A stretch of DNA of 59,522 bases from Planctomycetota bacterium. Its GTDB lineage: Bacteria > Planctomycetota > SZUA-567 > JAFGGJ01. The position numbers and the translations under genes are program-made. The DNA lies in NCBI GenBank assembly GCA_016930595.1, contig JAFGGJ010000081.1, forward strand, positions 1 to 59,522. The letters are read 5' to 3'. Below, in pieces: positions 1 to 8,932 of this stretch (the stretch's first letter is position 1; every line of letters starts with the position of its first letter). A model generated the notes under the pieces. That model searched no databases, was not told where the DNA came from, and saw only the letters and a list, made by a program, of their open reading frames with translations.

Positions 1-208
1 GCCTTAAAGTGACTGCAAACTGACCCCAAAACGCGCCAATTCTGCATGATGCAATTTCGTCCGCACATTGTGCAATTAGGGTTTACAAGTTAAACGTGCA
101 GAACGTGCGCCCGCTTACCCCTTCACCCCGCCCTTACCCTAATATTACCCTTAATTGCCCGGAAAGCCGGCCTGCGCGCACGATCGTATTAAAAGTTCTC
201 CGCCGCCG
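1..208. other. Non-coding left edge
   Basis: No convincing gene is visible before the stop codon of the AraC-type gene. The stretch has two copies of TGCAATT (about positions 49-55 and 71-77) but no clear promoter, terminator or RNA structure that I can support. Confidence 0.4.
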
Positions 209-988
209 TTATCCTAATTTCACCGCCTGCGCACGGTATTCACGAGGCGACCGGCCCGTCGCTTCCTGGAACTGCGTCGCAAAATGCTGCGAGGAACAGT
301 ACCCCAGTTCCAGCGCCACTGTCGTCACCGGCAGCGACGTCGTCGCCAGCAGCCGTTCCGCTTCCGCTATGCGCGCCCGCACCTGGTATTCCTTGGGCGC
401 CACTCCGAAGATTTCCGTAAAGTGCCTGGAAACCTGCCTGTATGACATTCCCAGCGACGAGAGCGCTTCGCGCACCCCCAGCCCCGTGTACAGGTTGGCG
501 TCCACGGCCTGGCGCGCCGCTTCCGCCCAGAAGCGCGCCGCCCCGCGCGGGTCGTAATTCGCCGCGCCAGTTTCCGCAAGACGCACGGCACGCCATGCCA
601 GGGAACGGCCGATGGAGTTCATGAGTTCCGCCGACCCCAGGGAAGGCGAGCGGATTTCCGCCAGCATCATTTCCGCCAGGGCGTGGATGCCCGCGTCGGC
701 GACGAAGGCCGCCGCGCTCCCCCGGAAGGCCGGGACTGAACGCGTGTAGTCCGCCCACCAGATCCCCCGGTACCCGATGCGCTCGCAGCGCAGCGAGAAG
801 GCGCTGGTTTCCCTGAGCAGGGCGACGCCGCCGCGCTGGAGCACGGTGTCGGCGCCGCCCGTCTCAAATATTAGCCTGCCCGTCGTAATATAAATGACCT
901 GCAACTGGTCGTAACACGTTGTTTCATAGCGGTATCCCGGAGGCTGGGATTTTCTGCCGCCCTGGTCTGTGCGATCGAAATGTCTCAT
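209..988 (-). CDS. AraC/XylS-family transcriptional regulator
   Basis: A 259-residue regulator with an N-terminal cupin-like sensing part (about residues 1-150) and a C-terminal pair of helix-turn-helix units (about 155-255). The second unit contains VALELGYCSSQHFATQFQEA followed by GRSPREYR, the classic AraC signature. AraC regulators bind DNA as dimers and respond to a small ligand, often a sugar. It is divergent from the UroD-like gene at 1077, its most likely target. ATG 988 has no ribosome binding site, but a consensus promoter lies so close that transcription would begin 1-3 bases before the ATG, so translation may be leaderless. The ligand is unknown. Confidence 0.93.
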   Translation of the reverse strand: MRHFDRTDQGGRKSQPPGYRYETTCYDQLQVIYITTGRLIFETGGADTVLQRGGVALLRETSAFSLRCERIGYRGIWWADYTRSVPAFRGSAAAFVADAGIHALAEMMLAEIRSPSLGSAELMNSIGRSLAWRAVRLAETGAANYDPRGAARFWAEAARQAVDANLYTGLGVREALSSLGMSYRQVSRHFTEIFGVAPKEYQVRARIAEAERLLATTSLPVTTVALELGYCSSQHFATQFQEATGRSPREYRAQAVKLG

Positions 989-989
989 T

Positions 990-1038
990 TATTAACATTT
1001 TATGTCCCGTATCCGGAAGATGTCAAGCGGTTTTCCGG
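990..1038 (-). promoter_or_regulatory. Promoter of the AraC gene with flanking inverted repeat
   Basis: Read on the minus strand: -35 TTGACA (1026-1021), 18-bp spacer, -10 TAAAAT (1002-997), predicted start near 990, against the ATG at 988. The -35 box sits between the arms of an inverted repeat, CCGGAA (1013-1018) and TTCCGG (1033-1038), centred about 20 bp apart. This would fit an autoregulatory operator; the operator role is inferred. Confidence 0.6.
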
Positions 1039-1076
1039 GTAACATGCAGCAGGCCCGGGAAAAAGGAGGACCAGCC

Positions 1077-2219
1077 GTGCATGCGACCAGCGTGATGACC
1101 GCCCGTGAACGTTACATCGAGACGCTTACGTTCGGGACGCCGGACAGGATACCGTTCCAGCCCGGCGGCCCCCGGGAGAAAACTCTGGCCCGCTGGCATT
1201 CGGAAGGACTGCCGGCGGACCGCCATTACATGGACGCCGTCTACGGGGAACTCGGACTGGAAATACCCGCGGCCAAACCGGCCGTCGGGCACGGGGTGAA
1301 CTTCCGGATGATGCCGACGTTCGAGGAGAAGGTGCTGGAGCACAGGGACGGGCACTACATCGTGCAGGACTGGATGGGGAACATAACGGAGATATCCGAC
1401 GAGTACGACTACACGTACATACGGAACGCCAAGGATTTCGTGACGAGGAAGTGGCACAGGTTCCCGGTGGAAAACGAGGGGGATTTCGAGGAGATGAAGA
1501 AGAGGTACGACCCGGAAGAACCCGGCAGGAGGCCCGGCGACCTGAAGGAGCGTCTTGCGAAGATGAAGGAGCGGGACTACGTGACGGGGGTGCACTTTTC
1601 GGGGCCGTTCTGGCAGTTGCGCGAGTGGTGCGGGTTCGAGCCGCTGTGCATGATGTTCATAGACAAGCCGGAGTTCGTGCGTGAGATGGCGACGTTCTGG
1701 AAGGACTTCGTGTCGAAGACGATGGCGCCGGTTATCGAGGCCGGGGTCATAGACGTGATAGGCATCAGCGAAGACATGGCGTACAAGCAGAAGGCGATGA
1801 TATCGCCGGGGATGACGCGTGAGTTCCTGATGCCGGCGTACGTGCAGTGGGTGACGGAAGCCCGGCAGGGGGGGGTTCCCGTAATCGACATGGATTCCGA
1901 CGGCATGGTGGACGAACTCATACCCATATGGATAGAGAGCGGGATAAACGTGTGCGACCCGATAGAAGTGGCCGCCGGGAACGACCTGAACGAGTTCCAG
2001 CGGACGTTCGGGCGGAAGATGGCGTACCGGCAGGGCGTGGACAAGCGGTGCATAGCCAAGGGGGGCAGGGTGATAGAAGAGGAGCTGAGGCGGCTGGAAC
2101 CGGCCGTCAAGTCCGGGGGCTACATACCTGGGTGCGACCACGGGGTGCCGTTCGACATATCGTGGCCGGATTTTCTGCATTACTGCAGGCTGCTTGCGGA
2201 AATGACGGGCTGGCGGTGA
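1077..2219 (+). CDS. Uroporphyrinogen decarboxylase-like (UroD/MtaA family) protein
   Basis: A 380-residue cytoplasmic protein of the UroD fold, starting MTARERYIETLTFGTPDRIPF a few residues in, as usual for the large family of UroD-like proteins that includes methylcobamide:CoM and other corrinoid methyltransferases. The C-terminal part, with GYIPGCDHGVPFDISW, matches the family's end. It is probably not a haem enzyme: no haem genes are nearby, and copies beside AraC regulators and sugar genes are common in PVC-like genomes. GTG 1077 is chosen because AAAGGAGG (1062-1069) is correctly spaced; an upstream ATG at 1002 has no such site. Substrate unknown. Confidence 0.85.
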   Translation: MHATSVMTARERYIETLTFGTPDRIPFQPGGPREKTLARWHSEGLPADRHYMDAVYGELGLEIPAAKPAVGHGVNFRMMPTFEEKVLEHRDGHYIVQDWMGNITEISDEYDYTYIRNAKDFVTRKWHRFPVENEGDFEEMKKRYDPEEPGRRPGDLKERLAKMKERDYVTGVHFSGPFWQLREWCGFEPLCMMFIDKPEFVREMATFWKDFVSKTMAPVIEAGVIDVIGISEDMAYKQKAMISPGMTREFLMPAYVQWVTEARQGGVPVIDMDSDGMVDELIPIWIESGINVCDPIEVAAGNDLNEFQRTFGRKMAYRQGVDKRCIAKGGRVIEEELRRLEPAVKSGGYIPGCDHGVPFDISWPDFLHYCRLLAEMTGWR

Positions 2220-2425
2220 CGGAGACGAAGCCGCCGAATTCAAGCCGGCGGGCCTGACCGCGGCATCCACCGCGGCGGACGAGGAGCGATTCCGGCCGGG
2301 ACTGGGGCGCATCGGCGTCTAATCCGTGGAGAAGGGTTGCCAGCGTGCGGACCGCCTGTTAAAATGCAAGGCACGGGAGACGGAGCGCCGCGCCGTCCGG
2401 GCGCGAGCCTTGAGGGAGGCCGGCC

Positions 2426-3895
2426 ATGAGAATACCGGCGGTTCTTTTCGTCCTGCTTTTGACATCATCCGCCGCGCTGTCCGCGACGTACCACGTGTCG
2501 CCGTCGGGACTGGACGACAACGACGGGAACGAAGGCGACCCGTGGCTGACGCTGCAGCACGCCGCCGACACCGTGGCGGGAGGAGACACGGTGCTGGTCG
2601 AGGACGGGACGTACGACGGGTTCACGCTGCTGACGTCTGGGAGCGCCGGCAGTCCGATCACGTTCCGTGCGAAAGGTTCGGGGGCGGTAATCAACACGGT
2701 GGGGAACTGGCGCGGGGACAACGTGTGCGTGGAAGCGGACTACGTGATCATCGAAGGGTTCATATCGGAGGCGGCGGACAGGGCGGGGTTCACGTTCCTG
2801 CCGCCGTCGGGGAGCGACGAGTCGTTCGGGTGCGAGATAAGGTACTGCACGGCGAGGGACAACGGGAGGTGGGGGATATTCAGCGGGTTCTGCTGCGGGC
2901 TGGCGGTGGAGCGGAACGAGTGTTACGGGAGCGGGCTGGAACACGGGATATACGTATCGTGCACGTCGGACTATCCCGTCATCCGTGGGAACGTCTGCCA
3001 CGACAACGCGATGAACGGGATACAGACGAACGGGGCGAATTCGGGCTGGGGGGACCACGTGATAAGCCACGCGCTAATAGAAGAGAACGTGGTATACCAC
3101 AACGACGCGAAGGGGCTGAGCATCATCGGGACGAGCGATTCGACGATACGGAACAACCTGATATACGAGAACGGGCCGGCGGCGGGGGGCATACATTTCG
3201 CCCCGCAGAACGGCATGCAGAGCACGGACAACGTGGTGGTGAACAACACGGTTATCGAGCCGGGGATGTCGGCGGTGCGGCTGAGCAACGCGTCGAGCGG
3301 GATAAAGATATTCAACAACGTGCTGTACGGCACGAGGGCGATAGCCGTGGAAGACCCGGCGTACGCGGCGGCGGGTTTCGACAGCGACTACAACGTGCTT
3401 GGGGGGAGTTTCGTGTGGGAGTTCACGTACCCGGATTTTGCTGGATGGCAGGGGATGGGGTACGATGCGAATTCGGTGGAGGTGACGTCTGCGGACGAAG
3501 TGTGCAACGACCCTGGGGGTGACGACTACCGGCTTTTTGCGGGGTCGCCGGCGGCGGACCTGGGCGTGGCGCAGTTCGCTTCGCACGACGCTCCGGACGC
3601 GGACATCGAAGGTCTGAACCGGCCCGGCGGGTCCGGGTACGACGCGGGCTGTTACGAACACGACGGGGTGGACGTCACTGCGCCAGGGGTGTTGCCCACG
3701 ATGGTCCAGATCGCCGTGAACGTGACGGACGACAGCGGGAGCATCGAACTGACGGTGGACGGGGCGTCGTATTTCGTGAGTCCGGGGGCGTGGACGAGTT
3801 CGTGGATCGCGCTGCCGGGGCCGGCGACGATAGCGGTGGGCGCGAGCGACGCGTCGGGGAACAGCGCCGAAGTGGACGTCGGGGTCGCGTTCTAG
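2426..3895 (+). CDS. Secreted right-handed parallel beta-helix protein
   Basis: A 489-residue exported protein. Residues 1-20 are a signal peptide (MRIPAVLFVLLLTSSAALSA). The following segment, YHVSPSGLDDNDGNEGDPW then TLQHAADTV, is the DUF1565-like opening typical of PL-type beta-helix proteins. The body (about 60-340) has regularly spaced Asn/Gly turns (IEENVVYHND, IRNNLIYENG, VVNNTVIEPG) of the helix coils. Near residue 400, NRPGGSGYDAGCYEHDG resembles the choice-of-anchor Q ending, followed by a short beta-sandwich-like tail. Probably a polysaccharide lyase or carbohydrate-binding surface protein; no catalytic residues can be assigned. GGGAGG (2414-2419) precedes ATG 2426. Confidence 0.85.
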   Translation: MRIPAVLFVLLLTSSAALSATYHVSPSGLDDNDGNEGDPWLTLQHAADTVAGGDTVLVEDGTYDGFTLLTSGSAGSPITFRAKGSGAVINTVGNWRGDNVCVEADYVIIEGFISEAADRAGFTFLPPSGSDESFGCEIRYCTARDNGRWGIFSGFCCGLAVERNECYGSGLEHGIYVSCTSDYPVIRGNVCHDNAMNGIQTNGANSGWGDHVISHALIEENVVYHNDAKGLSIIGTSDSTIRNNLIYENGPAAGGIHFAPQNGMQSTDNVVVNNTVIEPGMSAVRLSNASSGIKIFNNVLYGTRAIAVEDPAYAAAGFDSDYNVLGGSFVWEFTYPDFAGWQGMGYDANSVEVTSADEVCNDPGGDDYRLFAGSPAADLGVAQFASHDAPDADIEGLNRPGGSGYDAGCYEHDGVDVTAPGVLPTMVQIAVNVTDDSGSIELTVDGASYFVSPGAWTSSWIALPGPATIAVGASDASGNSAEVDVGVAF

Positions 3896-3905
3896 GCAAA
3901 GCGCT

Positions 3906-3919
3906 GGAACGCGCGTTCC
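3906..3919. promoter_or_regulatory. 14-bp perfect palindrome upstream of the FRG gene
   Basis: GGAACGCGCGTTCC is a perfect palindrome just after the beta-helix stop codon and about 80 bp before the FRG gene. It could be an operator; no clear -35/-10 pair could be fixed around it. Functional role is a guess. Confidence 0.25.
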
Positions 3920-4000
3920 TATATGCTATGCTGTGAACCCTTGCTTTGAACGTATGCTTGCTCACGCTACGTTTTGCTGGACACAAAAGGGAGCCGCAGT

Positions 4001-4963
4001 ATGAGTAGTGCTCAACCGTGGAATCAGAAGTATGGCAACAACGCGGTGGCTGGCGTCGGGGAATTCACCAAGCTTCTCTGCCAAATCCGGGAAGAACTAT
4101 ACCCGGATACGATAAAACGCCATGCGCCGTTGTTTTTCCGAGGTACCAGCGACCCGTGCGAGAATCTACTTCCAAAGCTCTACAAAGACCTCGGGCCGGA
4201 TGACGAGAGATTCCGGGAGTATGAGTACCTAACTCACTTCAAGACCTACGCTGCTCCATACGTCGAACCACACCTACTCACCGGCATGAATCTCCTCACG
4301 GTCATGCAACACCACGGAGTACCAACGCGTCTCCTTGATTGGACTCTGAACCCGCTTGTCGCGCTCTTCTTCGCTGTACACCGCCCGACGGGCGAGGCGG
4401 TCGATAATGATAAGAAACCATGCGTGTGGGTAATGGATCCCAGGGCACTCAATTCCTTGACGTACGACTACGACGTACCACCGCAGGAAACAGGCGCGTT
4501 CAAGGAAGCCGCGCACTCTCGATTCGACCTCCAACACTGGCTTCCCCCACTAACGGACGCGGCTGGAAAACCCAAGAAATTCGACTTTGCGGGACGCGAC
4601 CTGCAAAACCTCCGCTCTTGTGACAACAACAAGCCGGTGGCGTTCCTACCAACTCTGAATAACAACCGCTTGATAGCACAGCAGAGCGTCTTCACCGTGC
4701 ATGGCGTCGAGACGAACCCGATTGAACAGGTCTTCAAGGAAGCGGAAGAGTCTCCTCTCAAGCACATCGTGAGGTACCCTTTGCCCAGCGACCTGAATCG
4801 CCTTTTCCCGGTCTATGTTGAACCGCAGCACGCGAAGGCTATAAGACACGAACTCGCTTTCTTCGGCATCACATACGAGACACTATTTCCAGAACTACCT
4901 TATGTCGCAACCCTGATGCGGCGCATTGTCCAACTCAAGTGGCCTGGTATGCGTGAAGGCTGA
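4001..4963 (+). CDS. FRG-domain protein
   Basis: A 320-residue protein with an FRG domain, named for the F/Y-R-G motif, seen as FFRGTSDPCENLLPKLYKD at about residue 45. The second hallmark, LLTVMQHHGVPTRLLDWTLN then PLVALFFAVH, follows at about 95-125. FRG proteins are widespread in bacteria and phages, often in defence or mobile contexts, but their biochemistry is unknown. ATG 4001 is preceded by AAGGGAG (3987-3993), so the in-frame TTG at 3974 is rejected. The gene is visibly less GC-rich than its neighbours with different codon choice, which points to recent transfer. It stands alone, followed by about 370 bp of non-coding DNA. Confidence 0.85.
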   Translation: MSSAQPWNQKYGNNAVAGVGEFTKLLCQIREELYPDTIKRHAPLFFRGTSDPCENLLPKLYKDLGPDDERFREYEYLTHFKTYAAPYVEPHLLTGMNLLTVMQHHGVPTRLLDWTLNPLVALFFAVHRPTGEAVDNDKKPCVWVMDPRALNSLTYDYDVPPQETGAFKEAAHSRFDLQHWLPPLTDAAGKPKKFDFAGRDLQNLRSCDNNKPVAFLPTLNNNRLIAQQSVFTVHGVETNPIEQVFKEAEESPLKHIVRYPLPSDLNRLFPVYVEPQHAKAIRHELAFFGITYETLFPELPYVATLMRRIVQLKWPGMREG

Positions 4964-5329
4964 GCGACACAAAAGGCATTGGTCAGTCATCAGCACAAGG
5001 TGGAACTTCCTGCGCCTTGCGCCGCACGGGTTGCAAGAACCTGTGCCACCCCCGCCACACCTCCCGGGTGGTCCGGAAATTCGCTTTCCGGGAGAGGAAG
5101 CGTGTCTTTCGCACAAGACCTTTTGCAGCCGTCCACCATCCCCCACCCCACACGATAAAATTCCAAGGAAGCCCCGCCGGATGGTGGACAGACTCGATGC
5201 AACCCACCCACGCCGGGCCGCCGTGTAGTTTACGCAGGCCCCCGGCCGGAATTTGCCCCGCCCACCCGAGCAGCAGCGGCATGCGGCGCGCAGGTCGAGT
5301 GCGCTCGCGCCACCCGGACAAAGGCGCGC
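4964..5329. other. 366-bp non-coding stretch with a hairpin
   Basis: Open frames here look like chance frames in GC-rich DNA. A hairpin CCGGAAA-TTCGC-TTTCCGG (5073-5091) overlaps a second possible pairing, CTCCCGG (5061-5067) with CCGGGAG (5088-5094). No T-run follows, so it is not a standard terminator. It may mark the edge of a transferred FRG segment. Confidence 0.4.
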
Positions 5330-7150
5330 TTACCCGGCGCGGTGGGGCCAGAGGGACTGGAGGTAGATTTCGAGGACGGTGATGTCCGCGGGAGTGACGC
5401 CCGGGACGCGGCGTGCGCGGCCGAGGGTGTCGGGGCGGAGGAGGGCGAGTTTTTCGACGGTTTCGGAGCGGAGGCCCGGGATGCGTGCGTAGTCGAGGCC
5501 GGCGGGCAGTGGGAAGTTTTCCATGCGTTCGGAGCGGCGCGCGGAGGTTTCTTCGCGTTTCAGGTAGCCTTCGTAACGGAGGTCAACGGCAAGCTCGCTG
5601 ATTTCATTCGGCGGGAGGCCGAGCGAGCGGAGTTCGGGCGACGAGGCGAAGAATTCCGCCGGGTCGGCCCCGGGGCGGCGCAAGAGCCTGTCCACGCTGC
5701 GGCCGCCGATGAACGTGCGGCGGCACGTTTCCGCCGCGCCGGAAAAGCGTTCCGCCTTACGCCGCGTCCTGCGGATGCGGCCGGCTGGAAGGAGGCCGAT
5801 TGCGGCGGCGAGATCGACGAGGCGGCGGTCTGCGTTGTCGTGGCGCAGCGCGAGGCGGTTTTCCGCCCGGGACGTGAACATCCGGTACGGTTCGGCGATA
5901 TCGTGCGTGACGAGGTCGTCGACGAGGACGCCGATGTACGAGGAGGCGCGTGGGATTTCGAGGAGGTTTGCAGCGGCCGCCAGCCTGGCGGCGTTGATCC
6001 CGGCAAGCAGGCCCTGAGCGGCGGCTTCTTCATAGCCGGAAGTGCCGTTTATCTGGCCGGCGAGGAAGAGCCCCGGCAGGCGCCTGCACTGCATCGTGGG
6101 AGAGAGCTGGTGAGTCCTGACGAAGTCGTATTCGACGGCATAGGCCCATTTCAGGACGACGGCATCTTCGAGGCCGGGGATTGAGCGGAGCATATCGAGC
6201 TGGACGTCCCTGGGCAGGCTGGTGGAAATGCCGTTGGGATACATTTCTTGGGAATCGATGCCTTCGGGTTCGACGAAGACCGTGTGGGAGGTCCTGTCGG
6301 GGAAACGGACGATTTTGGTTTCGATGGAGGGGCAGTAGCGCGGCCCTGTGGACGTGATGCGGCCCGTGTAGAGGGGGGCGCGGTGGAGGTTGTCGCGAAT
6401 GATGCGGTGGGTTTCCGCGGTAGTGTGAGTGATGTAGCACGGGACGGAAGGACGGTCGATGGCGGAGGTGTCGAAGGAGAAGGGCTGCGGGAGGGGGTCG
6501 GGGTGCTGGACGTCCATGCGGGAGTAGTCGAGGCTGGAGCGGAGGAGGCGCGCCGGCGTACCGGTCTTGAGCCTGCCCAGTTCGATACCGAGTGCGGTGA
6601 GCGACGCGGAAAGGGCCGGGGCGGAGGGTTCGTCCAGGCGGCCGCCGGGGAAATTATCGTCTCCGACGTGGAGGACGCCGCCGAGGAAAGTACCGGTCGT
6701 CAGCACCACGGAGCGCGCCGTGTACTCGCTGCCCGACAGCGTGCGGACGCCTTTCAGCGCGCCGTCTTCGGCGAGCAGTGCGGAGACGGTGTCGCCGACG
6801 GCCGTGAGCCGCGGCGTGTTTGCGAGGAGGCGGGCGAAGTATGCCGAATAGAGCGCCTTGTCGGCCTGAGCCCGCGGGGACTGTACGGCCGGGCCCTTGG
6901 TGGTGTTCAGCATGCGGAAGTGAATGCCGGTGGCGTCGATGGCGCGCGCCATTTCTCCGCCGAGTGCGTCGACTTCACGCACGATATGGCCCTTGGCGAT
7001 GCCGCCGATCGCGGGGTTGCAGGACATGCGTGCGGCGGCGGAGACGTCCATGGTGATGAGGAGGGTTTCTGCGCCGAGGCGCGCGGAGGCAAGAGCGGCT
7101 TCGCAGCCTGCGTGGCCGGCACCGATGACTATGACGTCGAAATCGTTCAC
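5330..7150 (-). CDS. mnmG: tRNA uridine-5-carboxymethylaminomethyl modification enzyme MnmG (GidA)
   Basis: A 606-residue FAD enzyme that, with MnmE, installs the carboxymethylaminomethyl group on wobble U34 of certain tRNAs. The N-terminal dinucleotide fold begins [20 protein letters not shown]. The family signatures [20 protein letters not shown] and [12 protein letters not shown] (C-terminal half) are present, and the C-terminal helical domain ends the protein. GTG 7150 is preferred: it has AGGGAAA upstream and puts the FAD motif immediately at the N terminus, as in the family; upstream ATG codons at 7189 and 7207 lack a binding site. mnmE is not in the window. Divergent from the aldolase gene. 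Confidence 0.97.
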   Translation of the reverse strand: MNDFDVIVIGAGHAGCEAALASARLGAETLLITMDVSAAARMSCNPAIGGIAKGHIVREVDALGGEMARAIDATGIHFRMLNTTKGPAVQSPRAQADKALYSAYFARLLANTPRLTAVGDTVSALLAEDGALKGVRTLSGSEYTARSVVLTTGTFLGGVLHVGDDNFPGGRLDEPSAPALSASLTALGIELGRLKTGTPARLLRSSLDYSRMDVQHPDPLPQPFSFDTSAIDRPSVPCYITHTTAETHRIIRDNLHRAPLYTGRITSTGPRYCPSIETKIVRFPDRTSHTVFVEPEGIDSQEMYPNGISTSLPRDVQLDMLRSIPGLEDAVVLKWAYAVEYDFVRTHQLSPTMQCRRLPGLFLAGQINGTSGYEEAAAQGLLAGINAARLAAAANLLEIPRASSYIGVLVDDLVTHDIAEPYRMFTSRAENRLALRHDNADRRLVDLAAAIGLLPAGRIRRTRRKAERFSGAAETCRRTFIGGRSVDRLLRRPGADPAEFFASSPELRSLGLPPNEISELAVDLRYEGYLKREETSARRSERMENFPLPAGLDYARIPGLRSETVEKLALLRPDTLGRARRVPGVTPADITVLEIYLQSLWPHRAG

Positions 7151-7245
7151 GCGGATTTCCCTGAGCCCGTGAGGAAGATAGTCTATCATGCGGGGCGGCG
7201 GCTGCAAAGCGGCGGCGCTTCCGGGAGGAAGGGGGACGGGCGCGC

Positions 7246-7274
7246 TTGTCCGGGTCCGGCGGGACGGTTATAAT
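7246..7274 (+). promoter_or_regulatory. Sigma-70-type promoter of the aldolase gene
   Basis: -35 TTGTCC (7246-7251), 17-bp spacer and a perfect -10 TATAAT (7269-7274). The predicted start near 7281 leaves a leader of about 20 nt containing AAAGGAGG (7289-7296) before ATG 7302. Confidence 0.75.
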
Positions 7275-7301
7275 CCCGGGACACGCAGAAAGGAGGCGGT
7301 A

Positions 7302-8297
7302 ATGCCACTCGTGCCAATGAAGCAGCTCCTGGAAGAAGCGACGAAAGGCAACTACGCCGTAGGCGCCTACAACGTGAACAACATGGAGCAGATGCAGGCG
7401 ATAATCTGGGCGGCGAAGGAAACGCAGAGCCCGCTGATAATACAGGCGTCGAGGGGCGCGCTGAAGTATTCGAGCCTGGTGTACCTGAAACACCTGATGC
7501 TTGCCGCCGTGGAAGAGAATCCCGAAATACCGGTGGCGATGCACCTGGACCACGGGAACAGCCTGGAGTCGGCGAAAACGGCGATAGGGCTGGGTTTCAC
7601 GTCCGTGATGATAGACGGGTCGCTGGAAGAAGACGGAAAGACGGCAAGCGACTACGAGTACAACGTGAAAGTGACGAAGTCGGTGGTCGAGTACGCTCAC
7701 GCCAACGGCGTGACCGTGGAAGGGGAGCTGGGAACGCTGGGCGGCATCGAGGACGGGGTCGGATCGGGGCAGATACACGTGACGGACCCGGCGCAGGTGC
7801 AGGACTTCGTGGAGAAGACGGGGGTGGACGCGCTGGCAGTGGCGATAGGCACAAGCCACGGAGCGTACAAGTTCAAGGAAGAGCCGAAACTGGCGTTCGA
7901 CGTGCTGGCGGAGATAGGGAAGCGGCTGCCGGGGTTCCCGCTGGTGATGCACGGGTCTTCGTCGGTGCCGGAGGAGCTCGTGGCGATAGTGAACAAGTAC
8001 GGCGGGAACATGCCGAACGCCAAGGGCGTGCCGATGAAGGCGATCCAGCAGGCGATACCGCTGGGCGTGCGGAAGGTGAACGTGGACACCGACAGCCGGC
8101 TGGCGATGACCGGAGCGATACGGAAGGTGTTCGTGGAGACGCCGGAGAAGTTCGACCCGAGGGACTACCTGAAACCCGCGCGCGAGGCGGTGAAACAGCT
8201 GCTGGTGGGCAAGATGAAGGACTTCGGGACGGCCGGGCACGCCGGGGACTACAAGCCGAAGAGCCTGGAAGACTACAAGAAATTGTACGCCGGGTAG
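7302..8297 (+). CDS. Class II fructose-1,6-bisphosphate aldolase
   Basis: A 331-residue TIM-barrel zinc aldolase of glycolysis/gluconeogenesis (reversible cleavage of fructose-1,6-bisphosphate to dihydroxyacetone phosphate and glyceraldehyde-3-phosphate), possibly acting on tagatose-1,6-bisphosphate. Visible motifs: MHLDHGNS (Asp and zinc-binding His), MIDGS, VEGELGTLGG, AIGTSHGAYK (zinc His), LVMHGSSSVP and KVNVDTDSRLA (phosphate binding). Start ATG 7302 has AAAGGAGG 5 bases upstream and a strong promoter in front. Isoleucine is mostly encoded by ATA, a striking habit of many genes in this part of the window. Fructose versus tagatose specificity cannot be decided by eye. Confidence 0.93.
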   Translation: MPLVPMKQLLEEATKGNYAVGAYNVNNMEQMQAIIWAAKETQSPLIIQASRGALKYSSLVYLKHLMLAAVEENPEIPVAMHLDHGNSLESAKTAIGLGFTSVMIDGSLEEDGKTASDYEYNVKVTKSVVEYAHANGVTVEGELGTLGGIEDGVGSGQIHVTDPAQVQDFVEKTGVDALAVAIGTSHGAYKFKEEPKLAFDVLAEIGKRLPGFPLVMHGSSSVPEELVAIVNKYGGNMPNAKGVPMKAIQQAIPLGVRKVNVDTDSRLAMTGAIRKVFVETPEKFDPRDYLKPAREAVKQLLVGKMKDFGTAGHAGDYKPKSLEDYKKLYAG

Positions 8298-8328
8298 GAA
8301 GCACCCCCTAGAGCGGAGAGGGGAAAGG

Positions 8329-8850
8329 TTGATAACCAGTTCGGTTGTCGTGATACCGCCCGAACCCATACGCCGGCGCATCGACGAGGTGCGCCGGCGT
8401 TTTGACAAGGTATGGGCGGACGTTGTGCTGGGGCACATAAGCCTGATTCGCCCGTTGAAACGACAGTTCAGCCGGGCGGAGGTGGAGAAGATAAGGGAGG
8501 CGACAGGCGCATCGGCGCCGTTTACGGCGCGCACGTCAAGCATGGAATCGCTGACGGGCGGAGACGGGCTTTACCTGTCGGTGAGGGTGGAGCCGGAAGA
8601 GCCTTTCGTGGAGCTGAACGGGAAGCTTGCCGCCGTGGTGGGAAAGGACGCGGAGTTCATGTCGTTCAGGCCGCACATGACGGTGGGAAGCTTTATCAAC
8701 GCCGAGGCGTTGAGCAGGGCGTACGAAGAGATCCGCGAGGACTTTCCGGAGGTGGAATTCTACGTGGACGCGGCGTACCAGATAGTGGTGGACAGGGACA
8801 AAAAGCCGTCTACGGTGCGCGAGGTGACTCGATTCGAGATGAACGGCTGA
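8329..8850 (+). CDS. 2H phosphoesterase / 2'-5' RNA ligase family protein
   Basis: A 173-residue protein of the 2H phosphoesterase superfamily (LigT-like). The two catalytic H-x-T/S motifs are visible: GHISLIRPL at about residue 36 and RPHMTVGSF at about 113. Family members hydrolyse 2',3'-cyclic or 2'-5' phosphodiester bonds, or join tRNA halves in vitro; the physiological substrate is unknown. The start is TTG 8329 with GGAGAG (8315-8320) 8 bases upstream. It lies 31 bp after the aldolase and is probably co-transcribed with it. Confidence 0.85.
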   Translation: MITSSVVVIPPEPIRRRIDEVRRRFDKVWADVVLGHISLIRPLKRQFSRAEVEKIREATGASAPFTARTSSMESLTGGDGLYLSVRVEPEEPFVELNGKLAAVVGKDAEFMSFRPHMTVGSFINAEALSRAYEEIREDFPEVEFYVDAAYQIVVDRDKKPSTVREVTRFEMNG

Positions 8851-8932
8851 AGGGAGCCTTCGGGCCTTGCCCGGCCCGAGGCCCGCGGTATTCTTCGGTA
8901 ACGAGGGGACCGGCGGGGAAAGGAGGAATCCG

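Noticed and set aside
1023..2312. Long minus-strand open frame opposite the UroD-like gene
   Set aside because: Composition is an artefact of GC-rich coding DNA; the plus-strand protein has clear family motifs and a good ribosome binding site.
5030..5055. TGGCAC-AGGTTC-TTGC on the minus strand, like a sigma-54 promoter
   Set aside because: GG and GC are separated by 11 bp rather than the required 10, and no gene start lies suitably downstream.
4983..5321. 112-codon minus-strand frame in the gap after the FRG gene
   Set aside because: No recognisable motifs, no convincing start site, and Trp/Arg-rich content typical of chance GC-rich frames.
8869..8886. CGGGCC-TTGCCC-GGCCCG hairpin between the 2H phosphoesterase and oxidoreductase genes
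   Set aside because: Short stem without a T-run in GC-rich DNA; cannot be told from chance.
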